Origin: Pseudomonadota bacterium
GTDB taxonomy: Bacteria; Pseudomonadota; Gammaproteobacteria; Xanthomonadales; Xanthomonadaceae
Assembly (NCBI GenBank): GCA_023388715.1
Contig: JAEWFT010000019.1
Coordinates: 1 to 64,000 of the forward strand
Direction: 5' to 3'
DNA: 64,000 nucleotides
Shown here: piece after piece, positions 39,850 through 48,719 of the stretch
How positions within the stretch are numbered: the first letter of the stretch is position 1
Layout of the letters: each line of letters opens with the position of its first letter
Program-made: the position numbers and the translations under genes
Notes under the pieces: model-generated
What the model was told of the DNA's origin: nothing
The model's input: the letters and a program-made list of their open reading frames with translations, nothing else
The model's database searches: none

Positions 39850-42840
39850 TCAGAAGTTGTAGGTGACGACGAGGTTCATGTAGCGCGGCGACTGCCAGGC
39901 GCGCGCCTGGCCAAAGTAAGGCATCTTGACCCCCGGGGTGCTCTCGTAGCGCAGGTGCACGCGGGTCGCGGTCTCGCTGTTGAGCAGGTTGTAGACCGAG
40001 AACCGGGCCTTCAGGTCCACGCCCTCCACCGGTAGCGTCCAGGTCACGCTGGCGCCCAGGTTGGTCACCCACGGCATGCGGCCGAAGGCGCCGCGCTCGG
40101 TGTACTCGAGCACGCGGTTGATGCTGGAGCAGTTGGAGACGCACAGCCAGCCCGAGCCACCGCCACTGCCCTCGCTCGGGCCACCCGCGCTCAGGTTGTC
40201 GTTGGGCCAGCGCACGCCGTACGCGGTGATCGGGCCGCCCGACCGCGCCGACAGCGTGGCGCCGAAGCTCCACACCTCGCTCAGCTGGAAGCTGCCGCGC
40301 AGCTTGATCTGGTGAGTGTAGTCGTTGAACAGCACGCCGTAGCGCTCGTTGACCGCGGGATGGTCGTAGTACTGGACGAGGTTGGTGTCGCCGTAGCCGG
40401 TATCCGAGTTCACCGGCCCCTCGACGTTGCCTTCCGAGCGCGACCACAGGTAGGACGCATTGAACGCCCATCGATCATCCCAGGCACGATCGATCTGGAA
40501 CTCCACTGCCTTGTAGGTTCGCCGGGGCGGGGCGTACCCCATGACGATGTTGCTGCCAGTGGTTCTGTAACCATCCTTGGAATTGTCGAAGGTCACCCAG
40601 TCGCTGGTCGTCGGGCACCACAGTGTGTTGGTCTCGCCCGGATTGATGATGGGCCAGTTGACGATGCCGGGGCAGCCGGTGACGTGGTTGATTCGGGCGT
40701 CTTCCACCGCGCGGGTCACCCGGCGGTAGGTGGCGTTCACGCCATACGACCACTCGCGGCTCAGGGCCTGCTGGAAGCCGAGGATGAACTCGTCCTGGAA
40801 CACCTGCTTGAGGTCGCGCGCCACCGCGGTGCGCATGTCGGTGGGCGCCGGCACGTTGCCGTCCGTGTTCACCGGGCCGATCTGCGGGCCCAGCACCGGC
40901 GACAGGTAATTCGCGCCGCTGAGCGGGTCCTGCCGGGTCTCAAAGCCGTTGAACACGTAGTAGGTGCGCTCGTCGGTGCTGCCGCCGCCGAAGTAGTCGG
41001 TCAGCTTGTTGGTCAGCGGCAGGTAGTAGCGGCCGGCGTTGCCGAACAGCTTAGTGCTGCCGTCACCGCGCACGTCCCAGCTGAAGCCGAGGCGCGGCGA
41101 GATCATGTCGCCAAATTCGGCCTTGGCGAAGGTGGCGCCCGAAGCCAGCGTGTTGTGGAAACGGTCGAAGCGCAGCCCGAGGTTGAGCAGCAGGTTCTGG
41201 GTGACGCTCCAGTTGTCCTCGATGTAGAACGCCTGCGCCTCGGTGGCGACCGGCGCGCCGGTGATGTAGCGGCGGGCCTCCACGATCCCCAGCGCGCCTG
41301 CCGGCACCTGCACGCCGTTGGGCAGCGTCGCCCCCGGCAGCAGACCCTGGACCGAGTAGCTGCGGCCGTCGCCCGGATACACCACCGAGCTTTCCGAATC
41401 CATCAGCTCGTGGTCCACGCCGAAGCGCAGCAGGTGGCTGCCAAGCGTCCATTCGAAGTCCAGGCGCGCGGCTTCGCGCTGGTCCTGGCGGCCGCTGATG
41501 CTGGTGTTGTCGGAATGGCAGCCCACGCGCGTAGCCGGCCGCCCGTAAAGGTTGGTGTAGTTGGTGGCCAGGGTGACGATGCTGCACAGCGGATCCGACG
41601 GGCTGGTGCCGATCGAACTGCGCTTGTTGATGCCGTACATCGCCTTGGCGACGAAGTTGTCGCTGAAGTGGCCGGTGTAGGTCGCCGACCAGCTGTCGCC
41701 GCCGGAGCCGGCGCTGCTCTCGCCGTCGGCCTGGCCCAGGAACGCGGTGTCCCAGACGTAACCGTGGGTGGTGGTGGTCGATTCGGCCTTGTCGGAGAAC
41801 GCCAGGAACTCCAGCAGGTGGTCGTCGTTGATCCGCCAGTCGATCTTGCCGCCCCAGAAGCCGTTGTCGCCGCGGGTGATCCAGGCTCGGTTGGTGTCGA
41901 TGTCCTTGGCGTTGCTGTCCCGCTGCTCGTACATCGCGAAGAAGAACAGGCGGTCGCGCACCAGCGGGCCGGACGCCCACAGGTTGGTCTTGAAGAACGC
42001 ACTGTCATCGCGGCTGCTGCGGTCGCGCGCGACCAGCTTGCCGTCGTCGTAATACTGGTCCTTCGGTGATTTCACCCAGTCCGAAGGCTCCAGGGTGACC
42101 TGTATGCCCGCCTTGAACTCGTTGCCGCCCGAGCGCGTCACCGCATTGATCACGCCGCCGGTGCTGCGGCCGAATTCCGCGGAGTAGCCGCCGGTCTTGA
42201 CCTGGAATTCCTCGTAGAAGCCGAACGGGACGGTGGAGAAGCCCTGTCGCAGGTAGGGATCGGTGACGTTTAGGCCGTTGATGTAGACCACGTTCTCCGC
42301 GACCGAGGAGCCGCCGAAGCTCAGGCCCCCGAACACCGAGGAGGCCTGTACGCCGGGCGCGATCAGGGCCACCGCGCTCAAGCCCTGGTCCACCGGCAGT
42401 CGCGCCAGTTCCTGGCGGCTGATGTTGGTCGCGCTCTCGGTGGAGTAGACGTCGACCCGGTTGACGACCCGGTCACCCACCACCTGCACCGCGCCCAGGT
42501 TGGCGATGCCGCCATCGCTGCCCAGGTTGACCGTGGCGGTCCCGCCCAGCGGCACGTTGACGATCAGCGGCTCGCCGACCGGCGCGCCGCCGCGCACCAG
42601 CTGTATGGTGTAGTCGCCGACGGGGAGCTGGCTCAGGCGGTAGCTGCCGTCGCTGCCCACGGTGACGGTGCGGGTGGCGCCGGTGGCCGCATTGACGATG
42701 GTGACCTGGTCGCCGGCGCTGGCGCGACCCGCCACCGCGCCCATCGCGCTCTGCGCCATTACCGGCGCCGCCAGGGAGGCCAGGGACAGGCCCATGGCGA
42801 TGCTGAGCAGGGTCCTGCGCAGGCTGCGGTTGCTGGTCAT
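39850..42840 (-). CDS. Oar-like TonB-dependent outer membrane receptor
   Basis: 996 residues. A signal peptide ends near VMAQ. A carboxypeptidase-regulatory-like (beta-sandwich) domain covers about 40-115 (VTIVNAATGATRTVTVGSDGSYRLSQLPVGDYTI). The plug follows (QGFSTVPFGFYEEFQVKTGGYSAEFGRSTGG region, about 120-260), then a long barrel ending in the aromatic C-terminus NLVVTYNF. This architecture is the OmpA-related/Oar group, abundant in xanthomonads and often linked to peptide, protease or carbohydrate uptake. The ligand is unknown; neighbours suggest envelope peptides. A ~185-base leader separates it from the likely promoter. Confidence 0.9.
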   Translation of the reverse strand: MTSNRSLRRTLLSIAMGLSLASLAAPVMAQSAMGAVAGRASAGDQVTIVNAATGATRTVTVGSDGSYRLSQLPVGDYTIQLVRGGAPVGEPLIVNVPLGGTATVNLGSDGGIANLGAVQVVGDRVVNRVDVYSTESATNISRQELARLPVDQGLSAVALIAPGVQASSVFGGLSFGGSSVAENVVYINGLNVTDPYLRQGFSTVPFGFYEEFQVKTGGYSAEFGRSTGGVINAVTRSGGNEFKAGIQVTLEPSDWVKSPKDQYYDDGKLVARDRSSRDDSAFFKTNLWASGPLVRDRLFFFAMYEQRDSNAKDIDTNRAWITRGDNGFWGGKIDWRINDDHLLEFLAFSDKAESTTTTHGYVWDTAFLGQADGESSAGSGGDSWSATYTGHFSDNFVAKAMYGINKRSSIGTSPSDPLCSIVTLATNYTNLYGRPATRVGCHSDNTSISGRQDQREAARLDFEWTLGSHLLRFGVDHELMDSESSVVYPGDGRSYSVQGLLPGATLPNGVQVPAGALGIVEARRYITGAPVATEAQAFYIEDNWSVTQNLLLNLGLRFDRFHNTLASGATFAKAEFGDMISPRLGFSWDVRGDGSTKLFGNAGRYYLPLTNKLTDYFGGGSTDERTYYVFNGFETRQDPLSGANYLSPVLGPQIGPVNTDGNVPAPTDMRTAVARDLKQVFQDEFILGFQQALSREWSYGVNATYRRVTRAVEDARINHVTGCPGIVNWPIINPGETNTLWCPTTSDWVTFDNSKDGYRTTGSNIVMGYAPPRRTYKAVEFQIDRAWDDRWAFNASYLWSRSEGNVEGPVNSDTGYGDTNLVQYYDHPAVNERYGVLFNDYTHQIKLRGSFQLSEVWSFGATLSARSGGPITAYGVRWPNDNLSAGGPSEGSGGGSGWLCVSNCSSINRVLEYTERGAFGRMPWVTNLGASVTWTLPVEGVDLKARFSVYNLLNSETATRVHLRYESTPGVKMPYFGQARAWQSPRYMNLVVTYNF

Positions 42841-43032
42841 TGACGCTCTCTCCGGAAGGGTGCGATGGGTGGTTGCCGGTCAGCGCGGACGCGCGCTGGC
42901 GGAAGAAGATGGGGGCGCGATGGCGCACGCGGATGCCCGCCGCAACATGACGCATGCTGCGAACGCGGCTCGATTTCCCGTTGCTGCCTGATGGCCATCC
43001 GAAGCGCTCCCCAACGATCGGTATCGGATCGC

Positions 43033-43083
43033 TTGTAGCATGCTGATCAGATGCTGGTCAATAAATTATTCTTGCCGTATAAA
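43033..43083. promoter_or_regulatory. Divergent promoter region with palindrome and direct repeat
   Basis: The 312-base gap 42841-43152 contains the most AT-rich stretch of the window. Minus strand (TonB receptor): TTGACC (43056-43061), 17 bases, CTACAA (43033-43038). Plus strand (NlpC/P60 gene): TGGTCA (43055-43060), 17 bases, TATAAA (43078-43083). Between and over them lie two 11-base direct repeats ATGCTG(A/G)TCA(G/A) (43040-43050, 43051-43061) and a near-palindrome centred on CTGATCAG (43038-43054). These could be an operator acting on both transcripts. The rest of the gap (42841-43020) shows nothing recognisable. Confidence 0.55.
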
Positions 43084-43152
43084 CATCCGGCAATAGCTAT
43101 TCGCGCGCGGCCCGAAGGCCGCTGCTGGACACTGTTGCGCAAGAGGATCGCC

Positions 43153-44598
43153 ATGCACGCCACGACCCCCAAGCTGCCCCGCGGCGCCGGTTGGCGCACG
43201 TTCGCCCTCGCGCTGGCCCTGGCCTCGGGCTGCGCGTCCGCCCTCGACCGCCCGGGTGTGCCGGTGGCGAGGCCGCTGCACACCCCACCCAGCGGCGTGG
43301 TGGGCGTTCGCGATGAGCACTTCTCGCCCGAGTTCTGGGTCGCGCGCCTGCAGGCGCCGGACGCGGTGCTGCTGCCGCGCGCCGAGATCGACGCGCGCAA
43401 CCTGCGCCTGCTGCGTGAAGACCGCTCGATGCATAACCTGGCCGCACTGCCCGATCGCCTGGCCCGCGAGCGGGTGGCGGGCTGGATCGAGGGGCTGGCC
43501 TCGGCGCCATCGCGTCCCCTGTGGAACGAGGCGGGGGTGCCGGTTGCCGCCAGCACGCTGGAAGCGATCCTCGCCAACCGCGCGCTGGCCGCCCTTCCCC
43601 AGAACCAGCCAACGAGCTTCGGAATGGCCCTGCATCGCGCGGACCTTCGCGCCTTCCCGACTGCACTGCGCGTGTTCAACCGCCAGGGCGAGACCGACAT
43701 CGACCGCTTCCAGGAAAGCGCGCTGTTCCCCGGCGATCCGGTGGTGATCGCGCATGCCAGCAAGGATGGCCAGTGGCTGTTCGTGGTCAGCGCGCGCTAC
43801 GCGGCCTGGGCGCCGGCAAGCACGATCGCCGAGGGCACGCGCGAGCAGGTGCTGGGCTATGGCCGGCGTGCGCCGTACCGGGTGATCACCGGCGCCAAGC
43901 CGCGCACCGTGTTCACCCGCGAGCAGCCGCAGCTGTCCGAAGTGCAGCTGGAAATGGGGCTGCGGGTGCCGCTGGCGAACCTGCCGGCGGATGCCCCCGT
44001 GAACGGGCAGCACCCGTATGCCAGCTGGAGCGTGGAGCTGCCCTTGCGCGGCGCCGACGGGCGGCTGGCGTTCGCGCCGGCGCTGCTGCCGCGCATCGCC
44101 GACAGCCACGCCGATTACCTGCCGCTGACCCGCGCCAACCTGGTCCGGCAGTCCTTCAAGTTCCTGGGCGAGCGCTACGGCTGGGGCCATGCCTACAACG
44201 GGCGCGACTGCAGCGGCTTCGTGTCCGAGGTGTACCGCAGCATGGGCATCGAACTGCCGCGCAATACCAGCGCCCAGGCGGTCAGCCCGGTGTTCGCGCG
44301 CACCGCCTTCACCGCCGACGACACCCGCGAGGCGCGGATGGCGGCGGTGGCCGCGCTCGACATCGGCGACCTCATTTACATCCCCGGGCACGTGATGATG
44401 TTCCTGGGCACGGTCGACGGACAGCCTTGGGTGATCCACGACACCAACGGCGGCACGATGCTGGGTGCCGACGGCACGCCGCGCGCGCTGGCGCTCAACG
44501 GCGTGTCGATCACCCCGCTGCTGCCGCTGCGCTTCGGGGCTGAGCATGATTACGTCGACCGCATCACCAGCATCGTGCGGCCGACCCGCCGCCAATGA
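43153..44598 (+). CDS. NlpC/P60 endopeptidase with N-terminal and SH3 domains
   Basis: 481 residues from the ATG after AAGAGG. An N-terminal signal (FALALALASGC) may be a non-canonical lipobox. A stabilising N-terminal domain (about 40-190), two SH3b-like parts (about 190-310) and an NlpC/P60 domain follow. The catalytic triad is C353 (GRDCSGF), H413 (PGHVMMF) and H429 (VIHDTNGG). The layout matches YkfC-like gamma-D-glutamyl-L-diamino acid endopeptidases, which cut L-Ala-gamma-D-Glu from diaminopimelate in cell-wall peptides. The next gene, an L-Ala-D/L-Glu epimerase, acts on exactly that product, as in the B. subtilis ykf operon. Confidence 0.9.
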   Translation: MHATTPKLPRGAGWRTFALALALASGCASALDRPGVPVARPLHTPPSGVVGVRDEHFSPEFWVARLQAPDAVLLPRAEIDARNLRLLREDRSMHNLAALPDRLARERVAGWIEGLASAPSRPLWNEAGVPVAASTLEAILANRALAALPQNQPTSFGMALHRADLRAFPTALRVFNRQGETDIDRFQESALFPGDPVVIAHASKDGQWLFVVSARYAAWAPASTIAEGTREQVLGYGRRAPYRVITGAKPRTVFTREQPQLSEVQLEMGLRVPLANLPADAPVNGQHPYASWSVELPLRGADGRLAFAPALLPRIADSHADYLPLTRANLVRQSFKFLGERYGWGHAYNGRDCSGFVSEVYRSMGIELPRNTSAQAVSPVFARTAFTADDTREARMAAVAALDIGDLIYIPGHVMMFLGTVDGQPWVIHDTNGGTMLGADGTPRALALNGVSITPLLPLRFGAEHDYVDRITSIVRPTRRQ

Positions 44599-44634
44599 GC
44601 GCGACCACCCGGGCCAGGCCATGAAGGGCATGCC

Positions 44635-45741
44635 ATGAAAATCACCGACATCCGTTTCGGCATGCTGCGCGTGCCCTTGAAGACGCCGTTCAAGACCGCG
44701 CTGCGCACCGTCGAGCAGGTGGAGGACGTGGTGGTGATGGTGCACACCGACGATGGCCACGTCGGCTATGGCAGCGCGCCGGCGACCGCGGTCATCACCG
44801 GCGACACCCACGGCTCGATCATCGATGCCGTCCGCCACTACATCGCTCCGCGGCTGGTCGGCGAGGACATCGCCAACCTCAACCGCCTCACCCACCTGAT
44901 CCAGGGGGCGATGGAGAAGAACACCAGCGCCAAGGCCGCGGTGGAGATCGCGGTGCACGACCTCTGGGGCCAGCTGTACGCCACGCCGCTGTACAAGCTG
45001 CTGGGCGGCGGCGAGCCGGCGATCACCACCGACCTCACCATCAGCGTGGACTACATCGACAAGATGGTGGCCGACTCGCTGGCGGCGGTGGAACGCGGCT
45101 TCGAGTCGCTGAAGATCAAGGTGGGCAAGGACATCGGCCTGGACATCGAACGCACCAAGGCGATCCATGCCGCGGTCGAGGGTCGCGCGCTGCTGCGGCT
45201 GGACGCCAACCAGGGCTGGACGGCGAAGCAGGCCGTGTTCGCGCTGCAGACGCTGGAGGATGCGGGCGTGCGCCTGGAGCTGGTCGAGCAGCCGGTCAAG
45301 GCGCACGACCTCGCCGGCCTGCGCTACGTCACCGAACGCGTGCACACCCCGGTGATGGCCGACGAAAGCGTGTTCGGCCCGCGCGAGGTGATCGAGCTGA
45401 TCCGCATGCGCGCCGCCGACATCGTCAACATCAAGCTGATGAAGACCGGTGGCATCTCCAACGCGATCAAGATCGCCGACATCTGCGGCCTGTACGGCGT
45501 GGACTGCATGATCGGCTGCATGCTGGAATCCAGTATCGGCGTGGCCGCGGCGGTCCACCTGGCGGTCGCCAAGTCCGACGTGATCAGCAAGGTCGACCTC
45601 GACGGCCCTTCCCTTTGCAGCTACGACCCGGTGGCAAGCGGGGTCGTGTTCAACGAATCGGAGATCAGCGTGACCGACGCGCCGGGCCTGGGCATCCGCG
45701 CCATCGAGGGGATCACCCCCGCCACCGGCCTTGCCGCCTGA
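44635..45741 (+). CDS. L-Ala-D/L-Glu epimerase (enolase superfamily)
   Basis: 368 residues. Muconate-lactonizing subgroup of the enolase superfamily. The catalytic K-x-K is K160-I-K162 (SLKIKVG). Metal ligands are in LRLDANQG, VEQPV and MADES, and the opposing lysine is K267 in NIKLMKTGG. The late CMLESSIG motif is typical of dipeptide epimerases. It inverts D-Glu in L-Ala-D-Glu so that ordinary dipeptidases can use it. It lies 36 bases after the NlpC/P60 gene and eight bases before the RpiR-type regulator, so it is operonic. Confidence 0.92.
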   Translation: MKITDIRFGMLRVPLKTPFKTALRTVEQVEDVVVMVHTDDGHVGYGSAPATAVITGDTHGSIIDAVRHYIAPRLVGEDIANLNRLTHLIQGAMEKNTSAKAAVEIAVHDLWGQLYATPLYKLLGGGEPAITTDLTISVDYIDKMVADSLAAVERGFESLKIKVGKDIGLDIERTKAIHAAVEGRALLRLDANQGWTAKQAVFALQTLEDAGVRLELVEQPVKAHDLAGLRYVTERVHTPVMADESVFGPREVIELIRMRAADIVNIKLMKTGGISNAIKIADICGLYGVDCMIGCMLESSIGVAAAVHLAVAKSDVISKVDLDGPSLCSYDPVASGVVFNESEISVTDAPGLGIRAIEGITPATGLAA

Positions 45742-45748
45742 GCCACCG

Positions 45749-46597
45749 ATGTCGGCGCTGGTCAAGATCCGCTCCGAGCGCGACCAGCTGTCGGCGATCG
45801 AGCGCCGCATCGCCGACTTCGTGCTGGAGAACGCGCAGCTGCTGCGCGACTACTCCTCGCAACAGCTGGCGAACGCGCTGGGCATCAGCCAGTCCAGCGT
45901 GGTCAAGTTCTGCCAGAAGCTCGGCTTCAAGGGCTATCCGGACCTGAAGCTGTCGGTCAGCGAGGCACTGGTGCGCGCCGACAGCGGCAGCGGCGGCGCG
46001 CAGGGCAGGACCGCTGGCGGCGATGCCCCTTCGGAGCTGGCCAGCGGCCTGTGGCAGCACAAGTCGCAGGCCGAGGAAGCGACCCGCCTGATCAATCGGC
46101 CGCAGGCGCTCCAGCAGGTCGCCGATGCGATCGGAAAGGCCGGCAAGGTGTTCATCATCGGCATGGGCGATGACGACATCCACGCGCGCATGGCCGCGCT
46201 GCGGTTGTCGCAGTTGGGCATCCTCGCGGTCCACAACTTCGACGCCGCGCACATGGCCAGCAGCCTGTCGGCGGCCAAGCCGGGCGACGTGCTACTGGTG
46301 TTCTCCGAACACGGGATGCAGGCCTCGCTGTCGCACCTGTGCCGCTACGCGCGCGAACTGCAGGCACTGGTGGTGACGGTCACCCGCCACAGCGGCAACG
46401 CCCTGCGTGCGCAGGCGGACTTGCCGCTGCTGGTCTCCGCCCACGACGAGCGCGCGCACGTCGAGCCGCTGCTCTACCAGTCCGCGCTGCAGCACCTGGT
46501 CGACCAGGTGTTCGTGCTGCTGTGCGCCGGCGATGCCACGCGCCACGCGCGGCTGCGCGCCAATCTGGCGCGCATCCAGCCGCTGTGGGAGCCTTGA
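45749..46597 (+). CDS. RpiR-family transcriptional regulator (HTH + SIS)
   Basis: 282 residues. An N-terminal RpiR helix-turn-helix (about 15-75: AIERRIADFVLENAQLL, ANALGISQSSVVKFCQKLGFKGY) is followed by a C-terminal SIS sugar-isomerase-like domain (about 115-260, FIIGMGDDDIHARMAA). Proteins of this type sense sugar phosphates; the E. coli member MurR senses MurNAc-6-phosphate. Its place inside a peptidoglycan-peptide operon makes it the natural local regulator. Its site could be the palindrome/direct repeat in the 43.04 kb divergent promoter, which is inference. The start ATG at 45749 has no obvious Shine-Dalgarno. Confidence 0.88.
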   Translation: MSALVKIRSERDQLSAIERRIADFVLENAQLLRDYSSQQLANALGISQSSVVKFCQKLGFKGYPDLKLSVSEALVRADSGSGGAQGRTAGGDAPSELASGLWQHKSQAEEATRLINRPQALQQVADAIGKAGKVFIIGMGDDDIHARMAALRLSQLGILAVHNFDAAHMASSLSAAKPGDVLLVFSEHGMQASLSHLCRYARELQALVVTVTRHSGNALRAQADLPLLVSAHDERAHVEPLLYQSALQHLVDQVFVLLCAGDATRHARLRANLARIQPLWEP

Positions 46598-46646
46598 CGC
46601 CATCGCGCGCCGGCGGGCGCGCTTCCCCAATTTCCCCGGAAGACCC

Positions 46647-47435
46647 ATGAGCCTACGTCGTCTCGCCCTGCCCCTGTTCACCGCGCTGCTTGCCGGCTGC
46701 GCGCACGCGCCGAACCCTGCGTCCACGGACCATGCGTGGCAGCAAGCCGGGCAACTGGTGCTGGTCACCACGCCGGACTGGGACGCGACCGAAGGCGAGC
46801 TGCGCCGCTACGAGCGCACGGGCGGCGGCTGGCGCCAGGTCGGCGACCCGGCCCCGATCACGGTGGGCCGTGGCGGCAGCGGTTGGGGCATCGGCCTGCA
46901 CCCTGCGCCGACGGGCGATGGCCCGGTGAAGCGCGAGGGCGACGGCAAGGCGCCGGCGGGCGTGTTCGCCATCGGCACCGCATTCGGCTACGCGCCGACG
47001 GCGGCCACCGGCCTTGCGTACCGCGGGATGGGCTTCAACGACTGGTGCATCGACGTGCCGGCATCGCCGCTGTACAACCGCATCGTCGACCGTAGCGTCG
47101 CCAAGGCCCCGGGCCTTGACCAGTCCACCGAGCCGATGCGGCTGGACCTGCACAACCAGGGCGACCAGCGCTACCGCGAGGGCTTCGTCATCGAGCACAA
47201 CGTCGATGGCCAAGTAGCCAACGGCGGCAGCTGCATCTTCGCCCACCTGTGGGGGCAACCGGGACAGGCCACCGCGGGATGCACCGCGATGGCGCCGGCC
47301 ACCATGCAGGCGACGCTGGCGTGGCTGGACCGCGATCGCAAGCCGGTCTTCGTGCTGCTGCCGCAGGCGCAATACCGCTCCCTGCAGCGCGCCTGGGGCC
47401 TGCCGCCGGTCGCCGGCGGGGAGGCGCGGCGATGA
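46647..47435 (+). CDS. YkuD-type L,D-transpeptidase-like lipoprotein
   Basis: 262 residues. A lipoprotein signal (FTALLAGC) is followed by an L,D-transpeptidase (YkuD) fold. The active-site segment has H200 (FAHLWGQ) and the nucleophile C212 (ATAGCTAMA), matching the HxxG...GCxxM pattern of the family. These enzymes build 3-3 crosslinks, attach lipoproteins to peptidoglycan or act as L,D-carboxypeptidases. GGAAGA precedes the ATG. It sits 49 bases after the regulator and overlaps the symporter gene by four bases, so it belongs to the same operon. Confidence 0.87.
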   Translation: MSLRRLALPLFTALLAGCAHAPNPASTDHAWQQAGQLVLVTTPDWDATEGELRRYERTGGGWRQVGDPAPITVGRGGSGWGIGLHPAPTGDGPVKREGDGKAPAGVFAIGTAFGYAPTAATGLAYRGMGFNDWCIDVPASPLYNRIVDRSVAKAPGLDQSTEPMRLDLHNQGDQRYREGFVIEHNVDGQVANGGSCIFAHLWGQPGQATAGCTAMAPATMQATLAWLDRDRKPVFVLLPQAQYRSLQRAWGLPPVAGGEARR

Positions 47436-48688
47436 GCCAGACCTCCCGGGTCATGACCGGGCTGGTCGCCGGCATCGTCATCGGCATCCTGCTGGCCTGG
47501 GTCGACCAGCCGCTCGCGCTGCGGGTCGCGGACGTGGTCCAGCCGTTCGGCACGCTCTGGCTCAATGCGCTGCAGATGACCGTAGTGCCGCTGGTGCTGG
47601 CGCTGGTGATCGTGGGCGTCAACCAGGCCAGCGACGCCGCCCATTCCGGCCGCGTGGCCCGCCGCGCGATCCTGATCTTCGTGGTGTTGCTGTCTGCCGC
47701 CGGGGTGATGGCGGCGCTGCTGGCGCCGCTGGCGCTGTCGCTGTTCACCCCTGACCCCGGGATCGCGGTCGCCCTGCGCGGACACGAGGCGGAATTGCCC
47801 GCCACCACCAGCGGCTGGGCGCAGGCGCTGACCGCGATCGTGCCCAGCAACGCGGTCGCCGCCGCCGCTGCCGGCGCGATGCTGCCGCTGGTGACCTTTG
47901 CCCTGTTCTTCGGCTTTGCGCTGACCCGGCTGGACCCGGACCCGCGCGCGCAGGTGGTCGGCTTCTTCAAGGCGATCGCCGACGCCATGATCGTGATCGT
48001 GCACTGGGTGCTGTGGGTGGCGCCGCTGGGCATCTTCGCGCTGGTGCTGGCGCTGTGCGCGCGCGCCGGGCTGGGCGTGCTGCAGGCGCTGGGGATCTAC
48101 ATCCTGCTGGAGTGCGCGCTCTACATCATCGCGATCATGCTGATGGTCGCGGTGGCGGTCGCCTTCGGGCGCCAGCGTCTTGGCCACTTCATGGCGGGGA
48201 TCGCGCCGGTGCAGGCGGTGGCGGCGAGCACCCAGTCCTCGCTCGCCACCCTGCCGGCGATGCTCGACAGCGCGCAGAACCGGCTGGCGATCCCGGCGCG
48301 GGTGTCGGGGCTGGTGTTGCCGATGGCGGTCTCGCTGTTCCGCATCACCTCGCCGATCCAGTACGTCGCCACCGCCTGCTTCATCGCCTGGGCGCTGGGC
48401 ATCGAGCTTGGCATCGCCCAGCTGGCGACCGGCGTGGCGATCTCGGTGCTGGTGAGCATGGGCTCGGTCGGCCTGCCCGGGCAGGCGATCTTCATCGCCA
48501 CCAACCTGCCGGTCACCCAGGCCATGGGCCTGCCGATCGCGCCGCTGCCGGTGCTGATGGCAGTCGACGCGATCCCCGACGTGCTGGCCACGGTGGGCAA
48601 TGTCACCGCCGACATGACCGCGACCACGGTGGTCAACGCGCGCAGCGGCGACGACCCGGCCGCCGCGACGCCAACGCGCGCCGCCTGA
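47432..48688 (+). CDS. Dicarboxylate/amino acid:cation symporter (DAACS family)
   Basis: 418 residues with eight or more hydrophobic helices and two re-entrant regions. Family signatures are LNALQMTVVPLVLALVIVGV (helix with the conserved PLV), the serine-rich hairpin AASTQSSLATLP and the late FIATNLP plus VLMAVDAIPDVLATVGNVTAD (NxxxD ligand/cation motif). Relatives (GltP, DctA) import glutamate, aspartate or C4-dicarboxylates with protons or sodium. In this operon glutamate or a Glu-containing dipeptide is a reasonable guess. The ATG follows GGGGAGG and overlaps the transpeptidase stop. Confidence 0.9.
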   Translation: MSQTSRVMTGLVAGIVIGILLAWVDQPLALRVADVVQPFGTLWLNALQMTVVPLVLALVIVGVNQASDAAHSGRVARRAILIFVVLLSAAGVMAALLAPLALSLFTPDPGIAVALRGHEAELPATTSGWAQALTAIVPSNAVAAAAAGAMLPLVTFALFFGFALTRLDPDPRAQVVGFFKAIADAMIVIVHWVLWVAPLGIFALVLALCARAGLGVLQALGIYILLECALYIIAIMLMVAVAVAFGRQRLGHFMAGIAPVQAVAASTQSSLATLPAMLDSAQNRLAIPARVSGLVLPMAVSLFRITSPIQYVATACFIAWALGIELGIAQLATGVAISVLVSMGSVGLPGQAIFIATNLPVTQAMGLPIAPLPVLMAVDAIPDVLATVGNVTADMTATTVVNARSGDDPAAATPTRAA

Positions 48689-48719
48689 TGCACGCACCGG
48701 CCGGCACCGGAGCGGCCGC

